NCBI GenBank assembly: GCA_951799425.1
Contig: OX637395.1
Coordinates: forward strand, 1,570,501-1,634,500
Reading direction: 5' to 3'
Length of the DNA stretch: 64,000 bases
From: Ilex aquifolium
Lineage: Eukaryota > Streptophyta > Magnoliopsida > Aquifoliales > Aquifoliaceae
The notes beneath the pieces were generated by a model. It did no database searches, had not been told where the DNA came from, and saw only the letters and a program-made list of their open reading frames with translations. The position numbers and the translations under genes were made by a program. Shown piece by piece: positions 37,046 to 48,355 of this stretch (position 1 is its first letter; each line of letters opens with the position of its first letter).

Positions 37046-38011
37046 ACCAAAGTGGTCTACAACCCAAGTGCCACATCACTTGGCCTAATCTTAATCTTAA
37101 TCTTAAGTTGGAATATTTTTTTAAATATTTTTATGAATTTATCTTGATAATTGTCTGGTGTATATGAGACAGGAGAACAATATGTGTTCGAGAAGATTAA
37201 TCGAGTCTTGTAAATATTTTTTTAATACATTTCAAACGAAAGAAAGTTTATAAATTACTTTTTATTATTAACTACAAGTTTATTGTCCACCATTGAATGA
37301 GATCTCCTTCAATATTTTTTTTTAATGACAGATTAGGTACTATATATTGGTGGCGGAACCATTGTATACTTTAAGATAAATTTACAACAAAGTGATTTAT
37401 CTATAAATAAAATCAAGAAAAATAAATACCAAAAGTATCTAAATTCAGTATATATATATATTTTATGTTAAAAAAAAAAAGAGTATCTAAATTCATCCAC
37501 CAAATATCTTAAACTCCAATCAACTTGGATATTTAATCAATTCTCACTCTCACTCTCTAACCCAGTTTAAATCACAGTGGTCAGATGCTGAGTTCGTAAG
37601 AGTAGTCGATACAAGACTAGACCTTATGTATAAAAAAATGATAGTCAACTCCAACCCAATTCTTTCTCTCTCTTTTTTTGTTTTTTTTCAGGTTTGGGTT
37701 TGTGTGTGTGTGTGTGGGGGGGGGGGGGGGATTGTGCTTTATGAAGGTGGTTGGTTGGTGGTTTCTCCAACCAATTAACTTAGAATTAAGGACTTGGGTT
37801 TTTTTTCTTCCTTTTATCAATAATTGTCCAATCACCGATTTTATAGATTTTTGCTATAATGTAAACTTATGACACCCATAATCATCAATAAATTAGGTGT
37901 AGCAAGTCAAATTAAAGAAGAAAACCGAGTATTTCAGATAATAGAATTTTAGTAGTTCAGATATCGAAATATTAACTACTAAAACTTTGTTATTCAAACT
38001 ATTTGAAGGGG
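37046..38011. other. Spacer with GT/poly-G microsatellite
   Basis: No gene. A compound tract (GT)n followed by poly-G lies at about 37700-37730. Repeated ATATAT and poly-A tracts occur near 37450-37480. Confidence 0.55.
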
Positions 38012-38014
38012 TTA

Positions 38015-38382
38015 GAGCATCTCCAATCACACTCAACAAAATAGTTATTCAAAATATATTTAAATATTCAATTCACTACTTTAACTAGCAACTTTTTAAA
38101 ATTCACTCCAACCACACTCTCTATTTTAGCTAACTACTACACCCAACTTTCACTAACTTCCAATAATTTAAAAAAAGTAAAACATATATATAGAAAGAGA
38201 TAGAGAGAAAAAAAGGTAGAAAGAGAATTTAGAAAGCTCAAATGGCTCACCACATTTGGTGAGCCATTTTGGTTAACTAAGAAATAGAGAGTGGAATAGA
38301 GAGTGGGTTGGAGACAATTTTTTGTGTTTGGCTAGCTAAAGTAGCTAAAAGAGAAGAAATAGAGAGTGAGTTGGAGATGCTC
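38015..38382. mobile_element. PIF/Harbinger (Tourist-like) MITE
   Basis: 368 bases. Ends GAGCATCTCCAATC and, reversed, GAGCATCTCCAACT; flanked on both sides by TTA (38012-38014 and 38383-38385), the usual duplication of this superfamily. An internal perfect hairpin GGCTCACCACATTTGGTGAGCC lies near 38245. No coding content. Confidence 0.8.
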
Positions 38383-38427
38383 TTAGAGATATAAGATTTA
38401 TGTGATTCAGCAAACCGAGACGTATTA

Positions 38428-38671
38428 GAGCATTTTTAACTCACCTCTCTAAAATAGATAGTCAAAATATATTTAAATATTACATTCTCTACTTTAATTA
38501 ACCACTTTTATAAATTCACTCCAACCATTCTTTCTATTTTAGTTAACTATTACATCGAACTTTCATTAACTTCCAATAATTTAAAATGAGTACAACATAT
38601 ATATAGAGAGAGATAAAGAGAAAAAAAGATAGAGAGAGAATTTAGAGAGACTAAATAACTCTCCACATTTG
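38428..38671. mobile_element. Second, right-truncated copy of the Tourist-like MITE
   Basis: Starts TTAGAGCATTTTTAACTC and runs parallel to the left two thirds of the 38015 copy (shared CTTCCAATAATTTAAAA, ACATATATATAGA and a GAGA-rich stretch), then stops near CTCCACATTTGG. The right end is missing. Confidence 0.65.
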
Positions 38672-39631
38672 GACCAAACTTTGTCGGTTAACCAAACTTT
38701 GTCGGAAAATTCATTATCTGTCACCATTATAAAATGTCGGTTAACCAAACTTTGTATTGAAAAAGAAAGAAAGGATAAGAAAAATTAATTCACCTTTATT
38801 ATATATGCCTTTATTCAACACAAGGGCCAGTGGTACCTATACCTGTCTTTCCCCAGGTGAAGTACAAAGTGCCCCCACTTTGTCTCTCTCCCCCATAACT
38901 ATTTTAATTAATAGCTGCAATATATGGATGGGGGGGGTTTTGGGAATTTCAACAGCATCGTCGATGATATTGGTACCGAAAATTATTAAAATTAAATTAT
39001 AAGTTTAAAAGATATGATCGATAATGAAATATTTAGATCGATAACACATTTTTTATCATCGATCATGAGTGTATGTGATTGATCATGACTTTTTCTTGAG
39101 TAGTTTTACTTTTTAAAGTTGTAATTTTACCAAAAAAATAATAATAACTGGCGATATTAATACTAAATTTTTCTTTTCGATACCATAGAAGTTTCCGGGG
39201 GTTATTAAATCTGATAGAGATAGGATAAGACACCATCATAATCTTATGTGAAAAAAGGGGTTTTAGGCTTCATCATTAACACCTCCATTTTTGTTAAGAA
39301 TGGTGTCTCTAATCTCTGTTATTTACTCTAATGGTTCCCACATGATGACTACTAATCTACACCATTGATCATGACCAGGTGAAAAAAAAAAAAACATTTA
39401 TTTTGATTACCCATGATCATAATCAACATGGGTAATTATTATGGTGACACTCAAGTTGTTTTTATTAAAATATAAATCACTTGACAAGGGATTACTTCAA
39501 GTGATAACCGCTCATTTGATAGATGTCTTAAGTTGACATTGATCTCCTGTGCATGGAGAGGAGGTTTTGCGCGTAGGCCCAAGTTGACTACCGATAACGA
39601 ATCAAAATGGGCTCGGTTGGTGGGGGCTTTC
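38672..39631. other. Spacer, nothing recognised beyond short direct repeats
   Basis: TGTCGGTTAACCAAACTTTGT occurs twice (near 38681 and 38735). No gene is supported. Confidence 0.5.
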
Positions 39632-39887
39632 TGAGTTATTAAAAAAAAAAAAACTTAAGTTATATTATCTCTAACAGCTTAATCTTTTGGAGTGTAGATA
39701 GTTGTTTAACATGGTATCGGAGCAGGAGGTTCTATGTGCAAATCTCGACGACATCCTAATTATTAAAAGATTTCAACGTACTAAGCTCAAAATTTAGCAT
39801 GCACGTGAGGGGGCATGTTTAGTATAAATACTTAAGTTACACCCTCTCCAACAATTTAAAACTTTTGAAGTAAGTAGTTGTTTAACA
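39632..39887 (+). mobile_element. TRIM-like miniature LTR element
   Basis: Two short direct repeats with TG...CA ends, about 80 bases (39632-39711) and 72 bases (39816-39887), share ACTTAAGTTA, a CTCTAACA/CTCCAACA block and AGTTGTTTAACA. Directly after the first is TGGTATCGGAGC (39712-39723), one base different from the initiator-Met tRNA primer site. Directly before the second is a purine-rich GTGAGGGGGCA. The roughly 104-base middle encodes nothing, as expected for a terminal-repeat retrotransposon in miniature. The repeats are diverged, so the copy is old. Confidence 0.6.
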
Positions 39888-42071
39888 ATTTTTGAATTGT
39901 GTTAATTTCGAATTGGTATTTTATCAGTTAGAATCGTGTCATGTTCTGATCGACATATATGAACTTTGAACAAACATAAAAAATTAAAAAGCTTTCTTCT
40001 CTCTAAAGCAAATAAACCACCCATAAGCTTTTCATTAATTAAAAATCTATTGAATCTCCCATTCTTAGGAGAAAGACACATGATCCGAGACCGGGATAGA
40101 AAAAATTTGAAAATAAATCTATGTTTGTTGAAGATGAAGTTTGGAAATAGAACAATTCTTTCTGTCGTGTATCATCGATTAATACCACTTCAGATGCTAT
40201 GTTTCAATTGTCAATTCTAGTATTGAGCAAAAGGTTATACCTAGAGGTTCTGTATTCCAAATGTTTACAAAACAAAGTTAAAAAAGATTCTCTAATTCGT
40301 GCTCTATCATTTTTTAGTTCGAAGTAATCGATTCTCACTCTTGAATCTTGTCAAAAATCACTACCTTAATTGTTTTTATGTTTTGGTGAAATGGTCAATG
40401 AGTTATGCCAGTGGTTGGGCTGCCATGACAACCTTGATATGGGCACATGGTTTTGAACATTCATTAAATTTGAGAAATTGGTAGTACATAGCATGGCTGT
40501 TTTGGTGTCAGATGGGCAGCACCTACCAATAAACTTTGTCTCCTCATACCTATATTGTTGTTAGGGCAGTTATGACAAGTGATTGCAAACAATAGTAACC
40601 AATTCATACCACCCATGGTTTGACTACACCTAGGACATCTGTTAGCACTGGTAGACCCACCTCATCTAATTCTCACCACCAAGAATGACAATTATGATTG
40701 AAATTCGATCCATCGACGAGTCTAAGTCTAATTATTTGTAGTAACGTCATCATTTATATATAGGATAAATATTTTTCGGGGGAGAAGGGGTAAGAGACTT
40801 CTCTGTCTTTTTAATTCTCTAAGCTTTTTTTTTTTTTTTATATATATATACCAGCTCAATCTAGACGGTTGTTATATTTTTTAAGTTGATAATTCAAATT
40901 TTTAACTGTAATATTAGATACATATATCTCTTATTCACCTTCGTGGCTTGGGATTTGAATTCTCTCGATTTCAAAATTTTCGATATCATCCTTAGTCTTT
41001 GTAATGGGCCACCATGCCCATAATTTTGGGCCTTATAATGGGCCATCTCTTCTTCAACTTCTCACTTTCAATGGGTCATCTCAAGCATGATGGGTGTGCA
41101 TGGAAGGTTGCTTCTTGTTGGGGTTGGACTTTCAATGGATTGGATTTTGAGTTGAAAATTCTACGCGAAGTCAACAGTTTTTACTAATAGTCTATAGCTA
41201 AATTCTTACAAAACCAAAATCGAGCTGAAGATGAGCACATACTCCTATCAAACTGAATAACGGTGAGCTTTGCAACAAAAGCGAAGCGAGCCGTGCTCAT
41301 GCCCAACCTAGTGAAGAGCTTAAGTTTTTTCAGCTGCATTGAATCGTACTATGGGAGGGGTCAGTTACCCCCCATTGGACTTTTTTCTAATATTTTAAAA
41401 GAAAAATATAAAATAGAATTAAAAATTTGACTTGATGAATCACTACTATTGAATAAGTAGTGGGTCCCAATAAATACTGAAACTCACAGTTAAATCAATG
41501 ACAAATATAACAATCACATCATCAAGTTATATTTTTGAGTTTGTGTATTGCTCATTTAGAATTGGGCCACATTTATCTGTCTACAAAACACAATGGGCTT
41601 TCTTCTCATTCCCATATCCTACAGAGTCTTCGTGGGCCTGAGGTTTTGGCCCATAATTATTTTTCTTTTTTATTTCTTTTGTTTTTTTTCCCCCACAATC
41701 CACTTAAGTGAAATGATTGAAGAAAGCCGGAAATTTTAGACACGGTTTATGAAATCTTGTACAGAATTAGTATGATTGGGTTTAGTATTATCGAGTTTAA
41801 GTGGTAAATTAATAGACTCGTTACACATATCAAATAAATAAGTTGACACCCGACTAAATAAGATACTATATTGCTAAACACAACTTAAATATATAGATAT
41901 AAATGACTTATTGATGCAGTTCGAATGATAACATTGTATTTGAATTATTGGAATTGACATAAAAGGGAATCTGATTGGTCAAATGAGTTGACTTTTTCAG
42001 AATTATTTACCCATATATGATTTTTTTTTGTTTGGGTCAGTTGTACATTAATTCGAGTAATTAATAAATGG
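39888..42071. other. Spacer, no gene recognised
   Basis: AT-rich with poly-T/TA near 40825-40850. Small frames (39966-40220, 40299-40484) have no recognisable domain. Confidence 0.5.
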
Positions 42072-42230
42072 GTAATGTTATGTTTATCAAATTTTTTTAC
42101 CAAATTTTCATCTCAAATGATGTGGTAAAGTTTTTCACCATCAGATAAGTGGTTCTCATTAATATTCAATGATGGAGATTATGTCACATCATTTAGTATG
42201 GAAGATTTGGTAAGCATAACATTTTACTCA
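42072..42230. mobile_element. Palindromic MITE
   Basis: About 159 bases. GTAATGTTATGTTTATCAAAT on the left pairs with the reverse of the right end (GTAAAATGTTATGCTTACCA); ATGATGTG and CACATCAT pair internally. Similar in build to family P at 31823. Confidence 0.55.
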
Positions 42231-42251
42231 ATAGATTGAATTTTATTACGA

Positions 42252-42253
<2 letters not shown>

Positions 42254-42314
<61 letters not shown>
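42254..42314 (+). repeat. Compound (GT)n(GA)n microsatellite
   Basis: About ten GT units run directly into more than twenty GA units. Confidence 0.95.
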
Positions 42315-42315
<1 letters not shown>

Positions 42316-42513
42316 GTTGTAACACATCACGCTTGGCGATAGGTTAGACTAGAGGTTGCAAATGGGTGGATTTAATTGGTTATGGGTTGTATTAAATTGA
42401 ACTGCGTTAAAATAAATCTAATTTATTTTTCACTCACGTAATAAATGAGTTATAATGATTTGAGTTTATAATGGATTGAGTTAAACCGATTAACCCATAA
42501 AATAATTAAAATT

Positions 42514-43329
42514 GCGAAAATTGGGCTGAGTCTTCCTAGATGGACTTATAATGATTTGAGTCCGTCAAGAAATTGTTTTGGGGGGTAAGTCCGTTTTTAA
42601 TCTTATTAGTAAGTAGTTAAGTCCACTTTTTTTTTTTTAATCTCAAAAATACCCCTAACAGTATTAGTTTTTGTCAGTTATGGAAAGCTAAAGACATTAG
42701 TTGCAAGGAGATATATATGGAAACCGGTGATTGAATATAGGAACGCTTGATTTACGACGGTAGATTGCAAGCTTTCCTTAATAATTCAAACTTAAATTCT
42801 TAATCATTATTTGTTTTGTTATACATTTGAATAACAGGCTTTTGAGTTTTTGGAGGTGTTTTGAAGGTAATAAAAGTTGAAGCTAAAGTTCGATATTTTT
42901 TGCAGTCGGAGTACGAGTATGAGTTCGAGATCTTGAAACTGGAGTTCGAGTTCGACTTACTATTTATTGGAGTTCGGGCTGATCTTGACTTCGTATGTTG
43001 GAACAATTTTTTATTCAGATTTCTTTAGATTTTCATTGTAATAGACTGCTTTATTTACTACGAATAATAGTGTTATATTTGCGATTGTCAGAATTTCAAT
43101 GTTACTTGCCGAAATTTGTAGGTGTTGCTGAAATTGAAGGCACTAATTGTTGGATGAGTCAATTGCTTCCATTTGTGAGAAGGTTTCCTTAAACGTCGTT
43201 TATTTCACTTCTAAAGGAAAATGACAGTTTGGTAAAATTGACAACAAATGGACTTCATAACAAATAAGTTTTCTTACCGGACTTATCTCTAAATAAGTCC
43301 ATATAGAGGGACCGACCTCCAAATTTTCC
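42514..43329. mobile_element. Non-autonomous Mutator-like element (MULE), copy 2
   Basis: 816 bases with a perfect 9-base target-site duplication ATTAAAATT (42505-42513 and 43330-43338). Ends GCGAAAATTGGGCTGAGTC and, reversed, GGAAAATTTGGAGGTCGGTC match copy 1 at 17326. The subterminal parts are also shared: TAAGTCCACTTTTTTTTTT on the left, and GGACTTCATAACAAATAAG with GTCCATATAGAGGGACCG on the right. The middle is unlike copy 1 and carries no recognisable gene. Confidence 0.88.
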
Positions 43330-43340
43330 ATTAAAATTCT

Positions 43341-43880
43341 TAATAGACACATTAGTACACCAAAACATACACACATACACACATTAGTAGTACACCAAAA
43401 TACAAACATACACACACACACACACACACTAATACACCAAAACACACACAAACTAATACACTAAAAATGTACACATTAATAAACTAAAATACACACTAAT
43501 ACACCAAAAAATACACACATATACTAACACAAAAACTAAAACACATTTAATAAAAAAAAAACACACACACACACACACAAATAATGGGTCGGGGTCGATT
43601 GTGGGCTATGAGTTGGTTCGTGGGTTATGGATCAACCCATGGTTCATGGGACACGGGTCGTGGGTCGACCCGTGAGTCATGGATTAACCAACAGGTCATG
43701 GGTGGTGTATTAGTGTGTGTCTTTGATGTACTAGTGTGTGTATGTTTTGGTGTATTATTGTATACGTGTGTATTTTTTGGTGTAATAGTGTATGTATATT
43801 TTTTGGTGTAATAGTGTGTATTTTTTGGTGTAATAGTGTGTGTATTTTTTGATATAATAGTGTGTGTATTTTTTAGTATA
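43341..43880. repeat. CA/GT-rich minisatellite in two opposite orientations
   Basis: The left half (43341-43575) has repeated ACACACTAATACACCAAAA-like units. The right half (43705-43880) has the complementary GTGTGTATTTTTTGGTGTAATA units, so the halves can pair over about 180-200 bases. The unpaired centre is GC-richer and has palindromes (GGGTCGACCC; GGATCAACCCATGG). The left edge touches the target duplication of MULE copy 2; the right edge touches the Helitron-like end. Confidence 0.75.
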
Positions 43881-46800
43881 CTAGTTGATGCACACGTGCT
43901 TTGCACGTGAGCTATTTTGAAGAACTGTTCTCACGAATGCCCACATTACAAAATTCTTTTATTATTTCTTGATTAATTTTTTTATTTTTTTTTCAATTAT
44001 TCCCCAACTATTTTTCTGAAACCAAAAAAAAAACTCATTGTACACTTTCCAAGTGAATGCTTCCTAGATGTGTGAGCCTTTTTCAAGCAACCTAAGCTTT
44101 AAAGGCTAGTTTCTAGTGTTCTCAACTAAATCAAATTGAATTAGTTATTATTATAAATTAAACGGTGTGATTGCAAAAACAATTGCATGATTCTAAATTA
44201 TTTACATGTTAAAACAGAGGATTGTGACTTCTTATAGTTATCTTGGCTATGTAGTCATTAGCATTACATTATACTCCTATAAAGCCATCCATATTATAGT
44301 TAAACCAATGCTAATATAATTGCTGTTCTTTCTTTCTTTTTTCCCTCTGTTTTCTAATGCTAGCATATTAGTCATTGATGTCCTTTACACTATGAGCACA
44401 TGGAAATATATCATATTGAATTTTATGATTATGGTGTTTCTTAGCCTGGTGATAAAAGCAGAGCTACTAAAGAGTGGGAAAAAAAGAGAGTTTGAGCAAA
44501 ACTATTAACAATTGCACCATTGCAATAAAATTATAAAAAAAAAACTCCTTCAAAAAGAACATAGATAGTTTCCTTCCAAGGTTTTTGTTCATAGTAAAAA
44601 AAAAATTATCAAGGATGCTAAAAGAGTAGCCATCCAGAATATAGCAATAATGTAAACATTGTTAATGGATTATTGAACTATTAATCCATATCATAAAACA
44701 TCCTATGGACATGTTAAACATCTTTCACTTGAGAACATAGGTTTAAAAAACTAAACTAAGGAACCCATTGATAAGCGAATATATACAAAATTGAAGTCTC
44801 CCACTGCTCTTTTCATCCAACATAATTCTTGATATTGGCCATATTTTCTCATACAACTTCGTGCTTATCCTAGTTAAATTTGTTAGTTTTAAAATTCTTT
44901 CAAGATTTTATTTCATCATGATAGTTTAGATATATGATATGGTATTTTAAAGGTAAGATCAAAAGATACGAGGGTACATGATTGGCATTGGATCAAATAA
45001 TTTTTTCACTGAGTAGGTTCAAATTATTTGAGTTTTAATTGCTTTTATTTTGTATAATTGTATCTATTCTAAATTCCATATGATCATGCGAAGAAGAAGT
45101 CAACGGACAAGCATAGTCATACCTTTTCGCTTTAAGCAACAACAAAGGGGGGACGGGGCAATAGGGAAGACAAGGAGATGTATACCACAAAGTTAACCCA
45201 GTAAAATTAACCAAATTAAAAAGAAATGACACACATGAGATGCAAATAATTACGAAAGAAAAAATAATGTAAATAAAGAATAGAATTCTTGGAAGGGAAT
45301 ATATATGAATGTATTTGTCCTGCCTAATTTTAGAGTTGATTGTTTATGGTTGGGCATTTATATGTTCTTTTATAAGCTCATTCAATCGTCCTCTTCTATA
45401 TACAATATTTGCAAAAACTCGTGCATCGAAGTACAAACAATATTTTACATCAACGTTCATATCGTCTATTAAAAAAATAATCATTTTAAAATATATTTCT
45501 TATAAAGCATTATCCCTACCAAGAGCTAAACAACAAAATCTACAAAATAACATCAAAAAGAGGTGAAAAATATTCAAAGTGGTGCCCTTCCTTAACTAAG
45601 CAAAAATAATTAAAAATAAAATAACTATGGAACTTAGATAAAAAAAACATTAATTTTCACAAAAAGAAATAGAGATACCCGCATGAACCAAAGTAGGCAG
45701 TACAAAACCTCTAGTCTTTCCAGAACCAATTTCACCAATGACAATCACATCGCTACCCATTAAAGCTATCGACCAACCTTGGGATTGAACTGGTATTACC
45801 TCAACAACAACCAATCTCGCAATGACCTCGAGGCAATCATCTACAAAACCATACAAATCAATCAGCTAATAACATGAAACTCTGAGTGCTATAGCTAATA
45901 TCATTAAGTAATGTTTGCGGCCCATGGTATACCTGAAAAGTTTGCCTCTTGGAACATCCAAATGGGCTTTGGAATATCTTGGCCTTCAAGAGCAATCTCA
46001 CGTCTGAACGATAAAGAGCTGAAGCGACTTAAAAAATTAAATCATCTACACAAATGGTGAAAACATAATCAGCCAGGTATAAAATCCATCTTGTTGGTTC
46101 TTATAAAAAAAATGACATCTAGTTGGTTCTTATCAACAATTTTGCATTCTATTGTCACTAATAATAACCACTTGAAGTGTATATGTGATCTTATTTTCTA
46201 GATCTGTGTTTCAATCAACATTTGATCATAAATTTGGAAATAATATATAAGTTAGCAACTGCTACATTTTTGGAACCTTAATACGCTCAAAACATAAAAC
46301 AGTTGCTTATAACTATTTTTCGACCTCTGTCTCCTGATAAACAACTACATGGAGCAATGACATACTAAGCAAATTCTTAACGAACTCATAAAAGTGTTGT
46401 TCATCACAACAAGGCAGTTTGTTGATAAGAGTTAAAATGTATTAATCATAACATGTCAAGGCAAACATATCATTCATTAACATATTAAAATACATTAAAG
46501 ATCCAAGAAGTATAATATTTTCATAAACTCATACACATAAAAAAAGAAACAACATCAATAAAACCCAGACCAAACTCCAAATAATTGGAGTTCTTTGTCA
46601 CAAAAAAATGTATTCATCATGAGCAAAGCACGGGATGCATATTGCATAACAACCAACATGTTAAGGAAAGCAAAGGTCTAAAATTTTCACAAACCATACA
46701 ACATATTAAGACTAAGATCAAAGAAAAAAAAAACCCAGACCAAACTAATTCAGCAAGTCAATAGAAATTATAATATGTGTCAAACCTGTGAACTCCCTGT

Positions 46801-47678
46801 TTGAAGCAAGCAAGCACCCATGAGCTAAAGCCAACAAACTAAGGGATAACAAATAAGTTTTTTTTTTTTAAAAAGATGGGTATGTCTCATTCCAATTGCA
46901 CAGTGAAAGTTGATTAAAATACTATTAGGCAAATTGCCCAAGTAAATTCCATGTCTACATTGAGATTTAACAAACTCCAATAATTTATTTAATAGAAAAA
47001 GACAAACGACTTCTAGAACGATTAATGAATTACAGAGTAATAAACAAAAGAAGATGTATAAACAAAGGATAGTCGAATAGAGAAGAGAAAGAATGAAGTG
47101 GGAGATAGACTGACCATGAACAAAGGCCAATTTTTCTGAAATTTTGTAGCAACCCTCTGCTTGTTTTGTTTTGAGCCCAAAGTATAGAACTGGTAGTCAG
47201 AAAGAGGAGACAAAGCAAGAGAGAGAGAGAGAGTTATGTGAGAGATCTACCATTGGACAGAGAGAGTAGAGTGTTGGGCGCTGCCGGAGGTTCGCCATGA
47301 TTAGAGCTGGGAGCGACAGAGAAAAGTTAGGGAGAGAGGAAGAGGGATGTCTGCTAGGCTAATTAACGTATAAGGCTATAAGCCTCTTAAGTAGCCTGAA
47401 TGTATGTATTGAATGGGAGCCTCTTAAGCTGCTTGTGAGATAATAAAAAATAGGATATATCAACGTTAGAGCATTGATGTAGAAGTTCAAAAGTTCTGTA
47501 AGTTGTTGTGATTGAAGAGAGAATATGGAAAGTTTAATTTAAAGCATTGCTCTTATTAAAAATCATATGTTCTTATCACCTTTCAATATATGATAAAAAT
47601 GTCTTAATACTATTGTTTGGGGGTAAAAAAGAAAAATAAATATTTTTCAAGTATGTTGACATTTTAAAGTAGTATAGA
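43881..47678 (-). mobile_element. Candidate non-autonomous Helitron carrying gene fragments
   Basis: Read on the minus strand, the 3' end has a perfect 7-base stem (CACGTGC, loop AAA, GCACGTG; 43893-43909), then 8 bases, then CTAG followed by T: the hairpin-CTRR-T pattern of Helitrons. A possible 5' end is TCTATACTACTTT at 47678, preceded by A. The body contains a broken DEAD-box helicase piece (45679-46003) and, near 47298, a short exon-like start (MANLRQRPTLYSLCPM, then a GT donor). Captured fragments are typical of plant Helitrons. No Rep/helicase gene of the element's own is seen. The 3' end is much better supported than the 5' end. An 8-base repeat TTAGTATA flanks both borders, which is not expected of Helitrons. 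Confidence 0.5.
45679..46003 (-). pseudogene. DEAD-box RNA helicase fragment (RH20/RH30-like)
   Basis: Two exon-like pieces on the minus strand (46003-45933 and 45840-45679) read REIALEGQDIPKPIWMF, then DDCLEVIARLVVVEVIPVQSQGW, then an ATP-binding loop GEIGSGKTRGFVLPTLVHAG. These parallel the start of the helicase core in DDX5-type plant helicases (REI.VEG.DIPKP; PIQSQGWP; AETGSGKT). Splice signals at their borders are plausible and the frame joins across them. Everything after the Walker A loop (DEAD box, SAT, C-terminal helicase domain) is absent nearby, and the usual AETGSGKT has drifted to GEIGSGKT, so this is a partial, probably captured copy. Transcription cannot be excluded. Confidence 0.65.
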
Positions 47679-47965
47679 TTAGTATATTTATTTAATTTTA
47701 TTACTTGTGTTATTTAATAAAAAGATAAATACTCAATTCAATAGGTACCCATTTATAATTAATATTAATCCGTTTAATTAAAATGAATTATATTATTCAA
47801 CCTATTTAAAATTTATATTAATTAATATAAATACTCAATTTATTTATTTGTAGACGAGTTAGACGAATTAATAGACAATGAGTTAAAATTGTCACTACCT
47901 CTTAGGGGTGCAACTCGGGCGGGTTAGACAATCAACCCTAGCCCAACCCTAGGTATATAATCTTC

Positions 47966-47998
47966 AACCCTAACCTTAACCCTAACCCTAACCCTACC
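47966..47998 (+). repeat. Telomere-like CCCTAA run
   Basis: About five AACCCTA-type units, one altered, in the left part of the hAT element. It may be drift of the surrounding CAACCC motifs rather than true telomeric DNA. Confidence 0.6.
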
Positions 47999-48355
47999 TC
48001 GGGTTGAGGAACTCAACCCGAGCACTGCCCGAGTTTAATTCGGGCGGACTCGGGTTGAATTCGGGTTCACTGCAAGAGAGACAGAGAGAGGGGAGGAATA
48101 ATTACAAATTCATAAAACAATCCACATATTTTCATTCATAACAGTGCACGATCATTGATCATTTGTTTTCACACCAAAAAACTAGTGATCTCAAAGCACA
48201 ATCCCAGAAAACATAGAAATTAGACCTATAAAAACATTAAACTTAAAACATCACACTATCACCACTAATCACGCATAACAGAATAGCAAGCAACAAGAAA
48301 CCGAGGACGATGGAGTAAAAATGAAAAAAAGTGCTAATGCTTTATATATATAATG

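Noticed and set aside
39712-39723. TGGTATCGGAGC as a stray copy of the Ty3 primer site
   Set aside because: It sits between two short direct repeats with TG...CA ends and fits a separate TRIM-like element better.
43200-43906. Cysteine/valine-rich and threonine/asparagine-rich open frames at 43.2-43.9 kb
   Set aside because: Direct translations of the CA/GT minisatellite.
46825-47218. Possible gene on the minus strand starting at 47298 (MANLRQRP...)
   Set aside because: An ATG exon with a plausible GT donor and a possible second exon can be drawn, but the protein is not recognised and no continuous reading frame to the helicase pieces was found. Mentioned only as part of the Helitron-like segment.
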